Below, piece after piece: positions 1 to 5,656 of a stretch of 40,989 bases of DNA. Positions within the stretch are counted from its first letter, which is position 1; each line of letters begins with the position of its first letter. The notes beneath the pieces are model-generated. The model was not told the DNA's origin and did no database searches. It worked only from the letters and a program-made list of their open reading frames with translations. Position numbers and translations under genes: made by a program. Source of the DNA: Myxococcales bacterium (lineage in GTDB: Bacteria > Myxococcota_A > Polyangia > Haliangiales > Haliangiaceae); contig JAQBQF010000123.1 of the NCBI GenBank assembly GCA_028287115.1, forward strand, positions 1-40,989. Direction: 5' to 3'.

Positions 1-348
1 GCCCGTCGGAAAGTCGATCGCATCGGGGAGCTTGAGGAGCAGTGTCGCGTCGAGGATGCGAGCCTCGGCGTAGCTGCCCTGCGTGCGCGCGGCGTATGCG
101 ACGCGATCGCCGATGGCGAGGTGAGTAACGCCGGGGCCGATCGCATCGATCACGCCTGCGCCTTCGGCGCCGAGGATCAACGGCAACTTCGCAGGGTAGA
201 GCCCGGTGCGGAAGTAGACATCGACGAAGTTGACTCCGCACGCTCGGTGGCTCACTCGAACCTCACCCTGGCCCGGCGTCGGCACGGAGACTTCGGTGAG
301 CTGCATAACTTCCGGTCCACCGTGGTGATTGATCTGGATCGCGCGCAT
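1..348 (-). CDS. NADPH:quinone oxidoreductase (zinc-independent MDR family), 3' truncated by window edge
   Basis: The 116 visible N-terminal codons begin MRAIQINHHGGPEVM and continue with a GroES-like fold: a PGQGEVRV strand, the NFVDVYFRTGLYP segment and LILGAEGAGVI followed by GDRVAYA. This is the pattern of the QOR/crotonase-type medium-chain dehydrogenase/reductase family, which reduces quinones or enones with NADPH in the cytoplasm. The GHE zinc-site motif of alcohol dehydrogenases is replaced by GAEGAG, as expected for the zinc-free QOR branch. The Rossmann domain lies outside the window. The ATG at 348-346 has no Shine-Dalgarno sequence; a TAGCTT box ends 9 nt upstream. The gene is divergent from the epimerase, 72 bp away. 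The family is certain, the exact substrate is not. Confidence 0.88.
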   Translation of the reverse strand, partial: MRAIQINHHGGPEVMQLTEVSVPTPGQGEVRVSHRACGVNFVDVYFRTGLYPAKLPLILGAEGAGVIDAIGPGVTHLAIGDRVAYAARTQGSYAEARILDATLLLKLPDAIDFPTG

Positions 349-357
349 GACCGGCCG

Positions 358-363
358 AAGCTA
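358..363 (-). promoter_or_regulatory. Putative -10 box (TAGCTT) of the quinone oxidoreductase gene
   Basis: TAGCTT lies 9 nt upstream of the ATG on the minus strand. No Shine-Dalgarno sequence is present, so transcription may start at or very near the start codon. The call is by position and resemblance to TATAAT only. Confidence 0.35.
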
Positions 364-408
364 GCAGCTCGCCGGCAATCGAGACGAGGCATCGCATGTT
401 CCTCGGGG

Positions 409-414
409 TAAGCT
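409..414 (+). promoter_or_regulatory. Putative -10 box (TAAGCT) of the epimerase gene
   Basis: TAAGCT is followed by 6 nt and then the GTG start at 421. There is no Shine-Dalgarno sequence between them, which fits a leaderless transcript (inference). Confidence 0.35.
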
Positions 415-420
415 GCCTCT

Positions 421-1365
421 GTGCCTCCACTCCCAACTGTCGTCGTCACCGGTGGCGCCGGCTTCATCGGATCGCACACGGTCGATCGCTTGATGGAGAC
501 CGGCCATCGCGTGGTCGTGCTCGATAACTTCAGCACGGGCAAGCGCTCGAACCTCGCCCGCTGGGCCGGCGATCCCGCGCTCGATATCGTGACGTGCGAC
601 ATCACGAACGGAATCTTCGCCGCACTCGCGCCGTTGACGAAGCTCCACGGGCCCGTCGAGCGCATCGTGCATCTCGCGGCGCAGGTGTCGGTCGTCCACT
701 CGGTCGCCAATCCGCACGTCGACATGACCGTGAACTACGGCGGCACGCTGCACGTCCTCGAGTACGCACGCGCGCATCACGTGAAGAAGGTCGTGTTCGC
801 GTCTTCGGCCGCTGTCTACGGCGACGTCACGCAACTGCCGGTCGCCGAGGAGACCGCGTGCCAGCCGGTGTCGCCCTACGGCATCGACAAGCTCGCCTCG
901 GAGCTCGCGCTCGATTACTACGCGAACGTGCACGGCGTGCCGACGACGGCGCTACGGTTCTTCAACGTGTTCGGTCCGCGCCAGGATCCATCGAGCCCGT
1001 ACTCGGGGGTGATCTCGATCTTCACGGATCGCGCGCGCGCCGGTAAGCCGCTCACGATCTTCGGTGACGGCTCGCAGACGCGCGACTTCGTGTTTGTCGG
1101 CGACGTCGTCCGCGGCATCGTCGCGGCGCTCGGCGATGGCAACTCGCGGATGATCGCGAACGTCGGCACGGGGAACGAGATCAGCGTCGGCGAGCTCGCG
1201 CGCACCATCGTCGATCTGTGTGGCGGCAAGTCGACTCTCGAGCACGCGCCTCCGCGCGCCGGCGAGATCCTGAAGTCACGCGCTCGCGTCGATCGGTTGC
1301 GAGATGCACTCGGCGTCGTTGCTCAGACCTCGCTCGTCGACGGCCTGCGCGCGACGCTGGCGTAG
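421..1365 (+). CDS. NAD-dependent epimerase/dehydratase (UDP-glucose 4-epimerase-like extended SDR)
   Basis: This 314-aa extended short-chain dehydrogenase/reductase probably acts on a nucleotide sugar for surface polysaccharide synthesis. The N-terminal Rossmann motif TGGAGFIGSH carries GxxGxxG at G11-G14-G17. SSAAVYG supplies the catalytic Ser/Thr region, and YGIDK (Y153, K157) is the YxxxK pair. RFFNVFGPRQDP is the substrate-side motif typical of GalE/WbpP-type enzymes. Length fits the family (about 310-340 aa). The start is GTG, because the Rossmann beta-strand begins only six residues in and no ATG lies upstream in frame. The gene sits alone between divergent qor and the Gly-rich lipoprotein, so no pathway can be assigned. 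C4-epimerase is likeliest; a 4,6-dehydratase or reductase cannot be excluded. Confidence 0.88.
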   Translation: MPPLPTVVVTGGAGFIGSHTVDRLMETGHRVVVLDNFSTGKRSNLARWAGDPALDIVTCDITNGIFAALAPLTKLHGPVERIVHLAAQVSVVHSVANPHVDMTVNYGGTLHVLEYARAHHVKKVVFASSAAVYGDVTQLPVAEETACQPVSPYGIDKLASELALDYYANVHGVPTTALRFFNVFGPRQDPSSPYSGVISIFTDRARAGKPLTIFGDGSQTRDFVFVGDVVRGIVAALGDGNSRMIANVGTGNEISVGELARTIVDLCGGKSTLEHAPPRAGEILKSRARVDRLRDALGVVAQTSLVDGLRATLA

Positions 1366-1410
1366 CGGTGTGTGTGGTTGCGCACAGCCGCTGAGAGCCG
1401 GCGTTCGGTG

Positions 1411-1416
1411 TAGAAT
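1411..1416 (+). promoter_or_regulatory. Putative -10 box (TAGAAT) of the Gly-rich lipoprotein gene
   Basis: TAGAAT, preceded by TG (an extended -10 pattern), lies 9 nt before the ATG at 1426. No Shine-Dalgarno sequence is visible. Confidence 0.42.
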
Positions 1417-1425
1417 CAACGCTGC

Positions 1426-2511
1426 ATGCGGTTTCGCGAGGTAGGTGTGATCGTCGCGCTTGCGGCATGCGGTGGCACATCGGCCACCCTCGATGCGAGC
1501 CAACACGATGACGCCGTCCACGGCGATGCAACGAAGTGCTTCGGCGCGGGCGTCGTGGTGTGCCTGCCTGGCGTTCCTGCTGCTCCACTGATGGTGACGT
1601 CCGCGACGCTAGTCGATACGTCGATCGATTCGAAGTGCACGTACATCGTCACGCAGACGCTCGGACCGGATCTGTGCGTGCTCGCAGGGACCCGCGTCGA
1701 GATCAGCGCGACGCTCACGGCGACGGGCTCGCGGCCGCTGGTGATCGTCGCAACCGGTGACGCGACGATCAGCGGAACGATCGATGTCTCGAGCCGGCGT
1801 GGTCGCTCGGGACCCGGCGCGAACGATCCATCGTGTCAGGCGAGCACCGCCGGACAGAATGCGGCGAGCGGTGCAGGCGGCGGTGGCGGAGCCAGCTTCG
1901 GAACCCGCGGCGGCGCGGGAGGTAAGGGCACCGTCGGCTCGGTCGCGGGCGGAACGGCTGCCGCGGCGAGTGGTGTGCCGAGCGTGATCCGCGGCGGCTG
2001 TCCGGGCGCACTCGGTGGAACCGGAACCGCGGCGGCCGATACGCCGGGCGCGGGCGGCGGCGCGCTGTACCTGATCGCCGCGGGCTCGCTCGGCATCACC
2101 GGGACGATCAATGCGTCGGGTGCAGGCGGCGGCGCCGGACGCCTGTCGAAAGGCGGCGGATCGAGCGGTGGATCGGGAGGCATGATCGCACTCTCGGCCG
2201 CAGATCTCGTCGATACCGGCAGCATCATCTTCTCGAACGGCGGCGGTGGCGGCGGCGGGGCGGACAACGGCGCCAACGGCAACGCGGGCAGCGAATCCGC
2301 GGGACCCGGTATGGCCGCGACCGGTGGTGGCGGAGGTGGCGGCGGCGGCCCCGGAGCGGGCGGGAAGGGCGCCTTCGGGACGACCGCGGCGACCGCGGGC
2401 GTCGATGACACCACCGGAGCCGGCGGCGGCGGTGGCGGTGGCGGTGTTGGCGTGATCCGCGTGCTGTCGAGTCAGCAGCTCAAGGGCACGGTCTCGCCGC
2501 CGCAGAGCTGA
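1426..2511 (+). CDS. Glycine-rich lipoprotein, PGRS-like
   Basis: This 361-aa secreted protein of unknown function begins with a short signal peptide ending in the lipobox LAAC (Cys15), so it should be lipid-anchored. Residues 30-130 hold a conserved-looking region with several Cys (CFGAG, VVVCLPG, SKCTYIV, DLCVLAG) and a beta-strand-rich segment. The rest is dominated by GGGGG/GAGG runs alternating with short beta segments such as GGGALYLIAAGSLGITGTI and GGMIALSAADLVDTGSI, which suggest a beta-solenoid with Gly-rich turns. A second gene of the same design lies at 14173-15651. Comparable low-complexity lipoproteins are common in myxobacteria and are usually annotated hypothetical or 'PE-PGRS family', which does not imply mycobacterial homology. 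The gene ends directly against the convergent rhodanese gene. Confidence 0.8.
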   Translation: MRFREVGVIVALAACGGTSATLDASQHDDAVHGDATKCFGAGVVVCLPGVPAAPLMVTSATLVDTSIDSKCTYIVTQTLGPDLCVLAGTRVEISATLTATGSRPLVIVATGDATISGTIDVSSRRGRSGPGANDPSCQASTAGQNAASGAGGGGGASFGTRGGAGGKGTVGSVAGGTAAAASGVPSVIRGGCPGALGGTGTAAADTPGAGGGALYLIAAGSLGITGTINASGAGGGAGRLSKGGGSSGGSGGMIALSAADLVDTGSIIFSNGGGGGGGADNGANGNAGSESAGPGMAATGGGGGGGGGPGAGGKGAFGTTAATAGVDDTTGAGGGGGGGGVGVIRVLSSQQLKGTVSPPQS

Positions 2512-2943
2512 TCAGATCTGGCTGACTTTTTTGCCGGCCTTGACCCAACCCGCGATGCCGTCGGGCATGACCTTGACGTTGGTATAGCCTGCGGTAATCG
2601 CCTTCGACGCCGCGTCATGCGACGCGCCGCACTGCGTGTTCGCACAATAGAACACCAGCGGCTTGGACTTGTCGGTCGGCAGCTCGCTGACCTTGAAGTC
2701 GCTCGAGTCGGTGAGGAGGACGGCTCCGGGGAGGACGCCCATCTTCTTGCGGGTCGACTCGCCGTTCGCGTCGACCGGCTGGCACTCGTTCGAGGCGAGG
2801 GCTTTGTCGACCTGGTCGACCGTGATCGTCGGGACCTTCGCTTCGATCATCTCGGCAGACGCGGCCTTGTCGGTCTTGTTCGAGCACCCGGCGCCGAGGA
2901 CGGCGACCGAGACGAGGGCAGCGGCAAGCAACTTGATTCGCAT
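2512..2943 (-). CDS. Rhodanese-like domain lipoprotein
   Basis: This 143-aa protein has a signal peptide MRIKLLAAALVSVAVLGAGC whose lipobox LGAGC places the lipidated Cys at residue 20. A single rhodanese-like domain follows, with an ITVDQVDKAL opening, PGAVLLTDS and the active-site strand LVFYCANTQC. The loop begins with the Cys expected for sulfur transfer (YC), but it is CANTQCGAS rather than the CxxGxR of thiosulfate sulfurtransferases, so the donor is probably different. The fold ends GIAGWVKAGKKV, matching the usual GG-x-x-W-x-x-x-G end. It should act in the periplasm or on a membrane surface. The ATG at 2943 was chosen because it leaves an ideal signal peptide; an in-frame start 8 codons upstream (2967) would add charged residues. 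Confidence 0.85.
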   Translation of the reverse strand: MRIKLLAAALVSVAVLGAGCSNKTDKAASAEMIEAKVPTITVDQVDKALASNECQPVDANGESTRKKMGVLPGAVLLTDSSDFKVSELPTDKSKPLVFYCANTQCGASHDAASKAITAGYTNVKVMPDGIAGWVKAGKKVSQI

Positions 2944-2950
2944 GACGTCG

Positions 2951-2956
2951 ACCATA
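2951..2956 (-). promoter_or_regulatory. Putative -10 box (TATGGT) of the rhodanese-like gene
   Basis: TATGGT on the minus strand ends 7 nt before the ATG at 2943. It lies inside the longer alternative reading frame, which also argues for the shorter start. Confidence 0.38.
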
Positions 2957-3022
2957 CCGGAGCGCATCGCGGCTGCAAGCTGAGAGGCTGCAACAGTCCG
3001 TGTCCCGAGCTGTTGTTGTCGC

Positions 3023-3154
3023 CTACCTCGCGTGCGCCTTCACGTAGCCGCGCGTCACGCTCGCGACCGACGCGTTGTTCGAGGACACGATCGAGGTCGG
3101 TCCGCGCACGTACCTCGGCGCCGTGACGACGCTCGGATTGGGGCGGTGTCCCAT
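3023..3154 (-). pseudogene. Remnant of a coding gene (C-terminal fragment) cut off at a repeat
   Basis: From the stop at 3025-3023 a minus-strand frame runs back through about 40 codons with strongly G/C-biased third positions, like the real genes here. The peptide ends with SVASVTRGYVKAHAR. The frame loses its coding character exactly where the 22-bp repeat 3140-3161 begins, and the only ATG (3154-3152) lies inside that repeat. This suggests the 3' end of an older gene whose 5' part was lost when repeat DNA arrived. I do not recognise the family. The alternative is a genuine 43-aa small protein. The rest of the 2944-3340 gap holds the two repeats and, at 3276-3293, a CGTGAA/TTCACG hairpin; I see no other gene. 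Confidence 0.4.
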
Positions 3155-3161
3155 TTGTCAC
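3140..3161 (+). repeat. 22-bp repeat copy A (GGGGCGGTGTCCC + ATTTGTCAC)
   Basis: This copy matches 3222-3243 in direct orientation with two mismatches in 22 positions. The core GGGxCGGTGTCCC is a short palindrome (GGGAC-GGT-GTCCC in copy B). The first nine bases of copy B (GGGACGGTG) are also the first nine bases of the inverted repeat at 5318-5335. The form resembles REP-type palindromes mobilised by RAYT transposases (inference). Confidence 0.6.
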
Positions 3162-3221
3162 GTGCACCGGACCGTCCACTCGGGTCACGAGCAATTTCGA
3201 AGACCTGCGTGGCGTGAATCA

Positions 3222-3243
3222 GGGACGGTGTCCCGTTTGTCAC
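3222..3243 (+). repeat. 22-bp repeat copy B (GGGACGGTGTCCC + GTTTGTCAC)
   Basis: Second copy, 82 bp downstream of copy A in the same orientation. It contains the perfect palindrome GGGAC-GGT-GTCCC. It lies 98 bp before the ecm start codon. Confidence 0.6.
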
Positions 3244-3326
3244 CCCGGCGATGGGAGGTCAGTCCAAATCCACTTCGTGAATCCGCGTTCACGGGCCAGC
3301 CAATAGCCAACCCGCGCGGGAACCAG

Positions 3327-3332
3327 TAGCGT
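3327..3332 (+). promoter_or_regulatory. Putative -10 box (TAGCGT) of ecm
   Basis: TAGCGT lies 8 nt upstream of the ATG at 3341. There is no Shine-Dalgarno sequence in the intervening TTGCGCAG. Confidence 0.33.
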
Positions 3333-3340
3333 TTGCGCAG

Positions 3341-5299
3341 ATGCCCGAGCGCCGCCGCGACCAGCCGTGGATCTTCCGGACCTACGCGGGCCACTCGAGC
3401 GCGCGCGCCTCGAACGAGCTGTATCGGCGCAACCTGGCCGCGGGGCAGACCGGCTTGTCGATCGCGTTCGATCTGCCCACGCAGTGTGGCTACGACCCGG
3501 ATGATCCGATCGCGCGGCCCGAGCTCGGAAAAGTCGGCGTGCCGATCGCGTCACTCGACGACATGCACGCGCTGTTCGAGGGCATTCCGCTCGAGCAGAT
3601 GAACACGTCGATGACGATCAACGCGACCGCGATGTGGTTGCTCGCGCTGTATGTCGGGCTCGCGCGCGAACGCGGCGTCGACGAGCGCGTGCTGCGGGGG
3701 ACGACCCAGAACGATATCGTCAAGGAGTACCTCGCGCGCGGGACGTACATCTTTCCGCCCGAGCCTTCGCTCGATCTGATCGCGGAGACTTACGAGTACT
3801 GCGTCGCGCGGATGCCGCAGTGGAATCCGTCGAACGTGTGCAGCTATCACCTGCAAGAGGCCGGCGCGACGCCCGTGCAGGAGCTCGCGTTCGCGCTCGC
3901 GGACGCGCTGGGGGTGCTCGATCGAGTGCGCAAGCGCGGGCGCGTCGATGCGGCGGCGTTCGAACAGTGCGTCGGGCGCGTCTCGTTCTTCGTCAACGCC
4001 GGCATGCGGTTCGTCGAGGAGATGTGCAAGATGCGTGCGTTCGGCCAGCTGTGGGACGAGCTGACGCGCGATCGCTACGGCGTCACCGATCCGAAGCTGC
4101 GGCAGCTCCGCTATGGCGTGCAGGTCAACTCGCTCGGGCTCACCGAACAGCAGCCCGAGAACAACGCGTGGCGGATCCTGATCGAGGCGCTCGGCGTGAC
4201 GCTGTCGCGCGATGCACGGTGCCGCGCGCTGCAACTGCCGACGTGGAACGAGGCGATGTCGCTCCCGAGGCCGTGGGATCAGCAATGGTCGCTGCGGCTG
4301 CAGCAGATCCTCGCGTACGAGACCGATCTACTCGAGTACGATGACCTGTTCGCGGGCAGCAAGGTGATCGAGACGAAGGTCGCCGAGCTCGTCGCGGGTG
4401 CCAAGCGCGAGCTCGCGGTGATCGAAGAGATGGGCGGGATCCAGGCCGCGATCGAAACCGGCTACTGCAAGAAGGAGCTCGTGCGATCGATGGCGCAGCG
4501 GATGGCGCGGATCGAGCGCGGCGAGCAGACGGTCGTCGGTGTCAACAAGTGGATCGAGGCGCTACCGTCTCCGCTCGTCGGTGGCGATGACGGCGGCGTG
4601 TTCCGTGCGGATCCGGCGGCGGTCGAGGCCGCGCTCGCTTCCCTCGAGGCGACGCGCAAGAAGCGGGATCCCGCGCGCGTCAAGGCGACGCTTGGCGAGC
4701 TCGAAGCGGCGGCGCGCAAGGGCGAGCCGATCATGGAGGCTTCGATCGCGTGTGCGCTCGCGCGCGTGACCACCGGCGAATGGGCCGGAACGCTGCGCAA
4801 GGTGTGGGGCGAATATCGCGCCCAAACCGGCGTCGGTGGCGCGCGGCTCGCGGATGGCGACGAGTGGGCCGCGTTGCGCACGCGTGTCGAGGCCCACGTT
4901 ACGAGGACGGGGCGGCGCCCGCGATTGCTCGTCGGCAAGCCCGGGCTCGACGGTCACTCCAACGGCGCCGAGGTGATCGCGGTCGCGGCGCGTGACGCGG
5001 GCTTCGAGGTAATCTACGCCGGGATCCGGCTCGAGCCGGCGGCGATCGCGGCAACCGCGGTCCAAGAAGATGTCGACATCATCGGCCTGTCCGTGCTGTC
5101 GGGGTCGCACGTCGAGCTGGCGCGGGCGGTGATGTCCGAGCTCCGCACCCGCGGTGGCTCCGATGTCTCCGTCGTCGTCGGCGGCACGGTACCCGCGCGC
5201 GATCACGAAGTGCTGCGGCAGCTGGGTATCAAGCGCGTGTTCACGCCGAGCGACTACAAGCTGATCGACGTCGTCGGTGCGCTCCTCGAGCTCTGCTGA
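3341..5299 (+). CDS. ecm: Ethylmalonyl-CoA mutase (coenzyme B12-dependent)
   Basis: This 652-aa enzyme should convert (2R)-ethylmalonyl-CoA to methylsuccinyl-CoA in the ethylmalonyl-CoA pathway of acetyl-CoA assimilation. The N-terminal TIM-barrel has PWIFRTYAGHSSARASNELYR, GQTGLSIAFDLPTQ, MNTSMTINATA, GTTQNDIVKEY, NPSNVCSYHLQEAGATP, VNSLGLTEQQPENNAWRI and LPRPWDQQWSLRLQQ. From memory these read closer to the Rhodobacter-type Ecm than to methylmalonyl-CoA mutase. The C-terminal cobalamin domain carries DGHSNG (D537-H539-G542, the DxHxxG base-off motif), SVLSGSH and VVVGGTVP. A single chain with a fused B12 domain and about 650 aa length also fit Ecm. The crotonyl-CoA carboxylase/reductase partner is not in the window. 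The gene stands alone, bracketed by repeat sequences. Methylmalonyl- or isobutyryl-CoA mutase are less likely alternatives. Confidence 0.9.
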   Translation: MPERRRDQPWIFRTYAGHSSARASNELYRRNLAAGQTGLSIAFDLPTQCGYDPDDPIARPELGKVGVPIASLDDMHALFEGIPLEQMNTSMTINATAMWLLALYVGLARERGVDERVLRGTTQNDIVKEYLARGTYIFPPEPSLDLIAETYEYCVARMPQWNPSNVCSYHLQEAGATPVQELAFALADALGVLDRVRKRGRVDAAAFEQCVGRVSFFVNAGMRFVEEMCKMRAFGQLWDELTRDRYGVTDPKLRQLRYGVQVNSLGLTEQQPENNAWRILIEALGVTLSRDARCRALQLPTWNEAMSLPRPWDQQWSLRLQQILAYETDLLEYDDLFAGSKVIETKVAELVAGAKRELAVIEEMGGIQAAIETGYCKKELVRSMAQRMARIERGEQTVVGVNKWIEALPSPLVGGDDGGVFRADPAAVEAALASLEATRKKRDPARVKATLGELEAAARKGEPIMEASIACALARVTTGEWAGTLRKVWGEYRAQTGVGGARLADGDEWAALRTRVEAHVTRTGRRPRLLVGKPGLDGHSNGAEVIAVAARDAGFEVIYAGIRLEPAAIAATAVQEDVDIIGLSVLSGSHVELARAVMSELRTRGGSDVSVVVGGTVPARDHEVLRQLGIKRVFTPSDYKLIDVVGALLELC

Positions 5300-5317
5300 C
5301 GCGCCGTTCCCTGCGGA

Positions 5318-5566
5318 GGGACGGTGCACACTTTCGCAACCAGCGATCTGCAAGTACCTTTACTCATTGGCATGCCGTAACAGGCCTTTCGAGCGTGAGC
5401 GCGTCACCAATGGTGCGCGCCAGGGCGTCCAATTTCGGATTGGTTGCGTGCGGTCTCCTCGCGATCGGCGGTGCTAGAGGCACCTAGATGGGCGGTGCCG
5501 AGTTGCGAGCGCCTCAACAATTGCGCAGGCTTCGGCACCGCTGGTAGTGAAAGTGTGCACCGTCCC
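5318..5566. mobile_element. 249-bp MITE/REPIN-like element with perfect 18-bp terminal inverted repeats
   Basis: GGGACGGTGCACACTTTC at 5318-5335 is perfectly inverted at 5549-5566. The 213-bp interior has no credible ORF but is rich in hairpins: CCAAT-ttcgg-ATTGG, GGTGC-tagag-GCACC, and a 10-bp pair GCGGTGCCGA/TCGGCACCGC. The left end also forms CCGT-t-CCCT/AGGG-ACGG at 5304-5324, and just outside the right end is CATTTC-tgt-GAAATG (5567-5581). Hairpin content, terminal inverted repeats and lack of coding capacity fit a non-autonomous element (MITE or REPIN). The shared GGGACGGTG start links it to the repeats before ecm. No transposase or clear target duplication is visible. A structured non-coding RNA is the alternative. 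Confidence 0.6.
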
Positions 5567-5596
5567 CATTTCTGTGAAATGCCGGCCGGCCCCGCC

Positions 5597-5639
5597 ATTG
5601 TCGTCGGCCGGTGACTATTGTCGTCGGGCGGATATCCGC
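5597..5639 (+). promoter_or_regulatory. Tandem 15-bp direct repeats and a 12-bp palindrome upstream of the DUF349 gene
   Basis: ATTGTCGTCGGCCGG (5597-5611) and ATTGTCGTCGGGCGG (5617-5631) differ by one base and start exactly 20 bp apart, about two helical turns. They are followed by the perfect palindrome GCGGATATCCGC (5628-5639), one base before the TAGATT box. This looks like an operator region for a protein bound on one DNA face; the binding protein is unknown. Confidence 0.4.
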
Positions 5640-5640
5640 A

Positions 5641-5646
5641 TAGATT
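5641..5646 (+). promoter_or_regulatory. Putative -10 box (TAGATT) of the DUF349 gene
   Basis: TAGATT lies 10 nt before the ATG at 5657 and one base after the 12-bp palindrome. This favours the ATG at 5657 over an upstream in-frame start at 5618. Confidence 0.42.
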
Positions 5647-5656
5647 GCGACGCCCT

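Noticed and set aside
1836..2414. Pro-rich minus-strand frame opposite the first Gly-rich gene
   Set aside because: Poly-Pro is the reverse complement of GGC glycine runs; the plus strand has a lipobox and start.
2100..2460. GGC-rich tandem DNA as a possible CRISPR or satellite repeat
   Set aside because: Units vary and stay in the reading frame as Gly codons; there are no uniform repeats and spacers. The same holds for 14700-15560.
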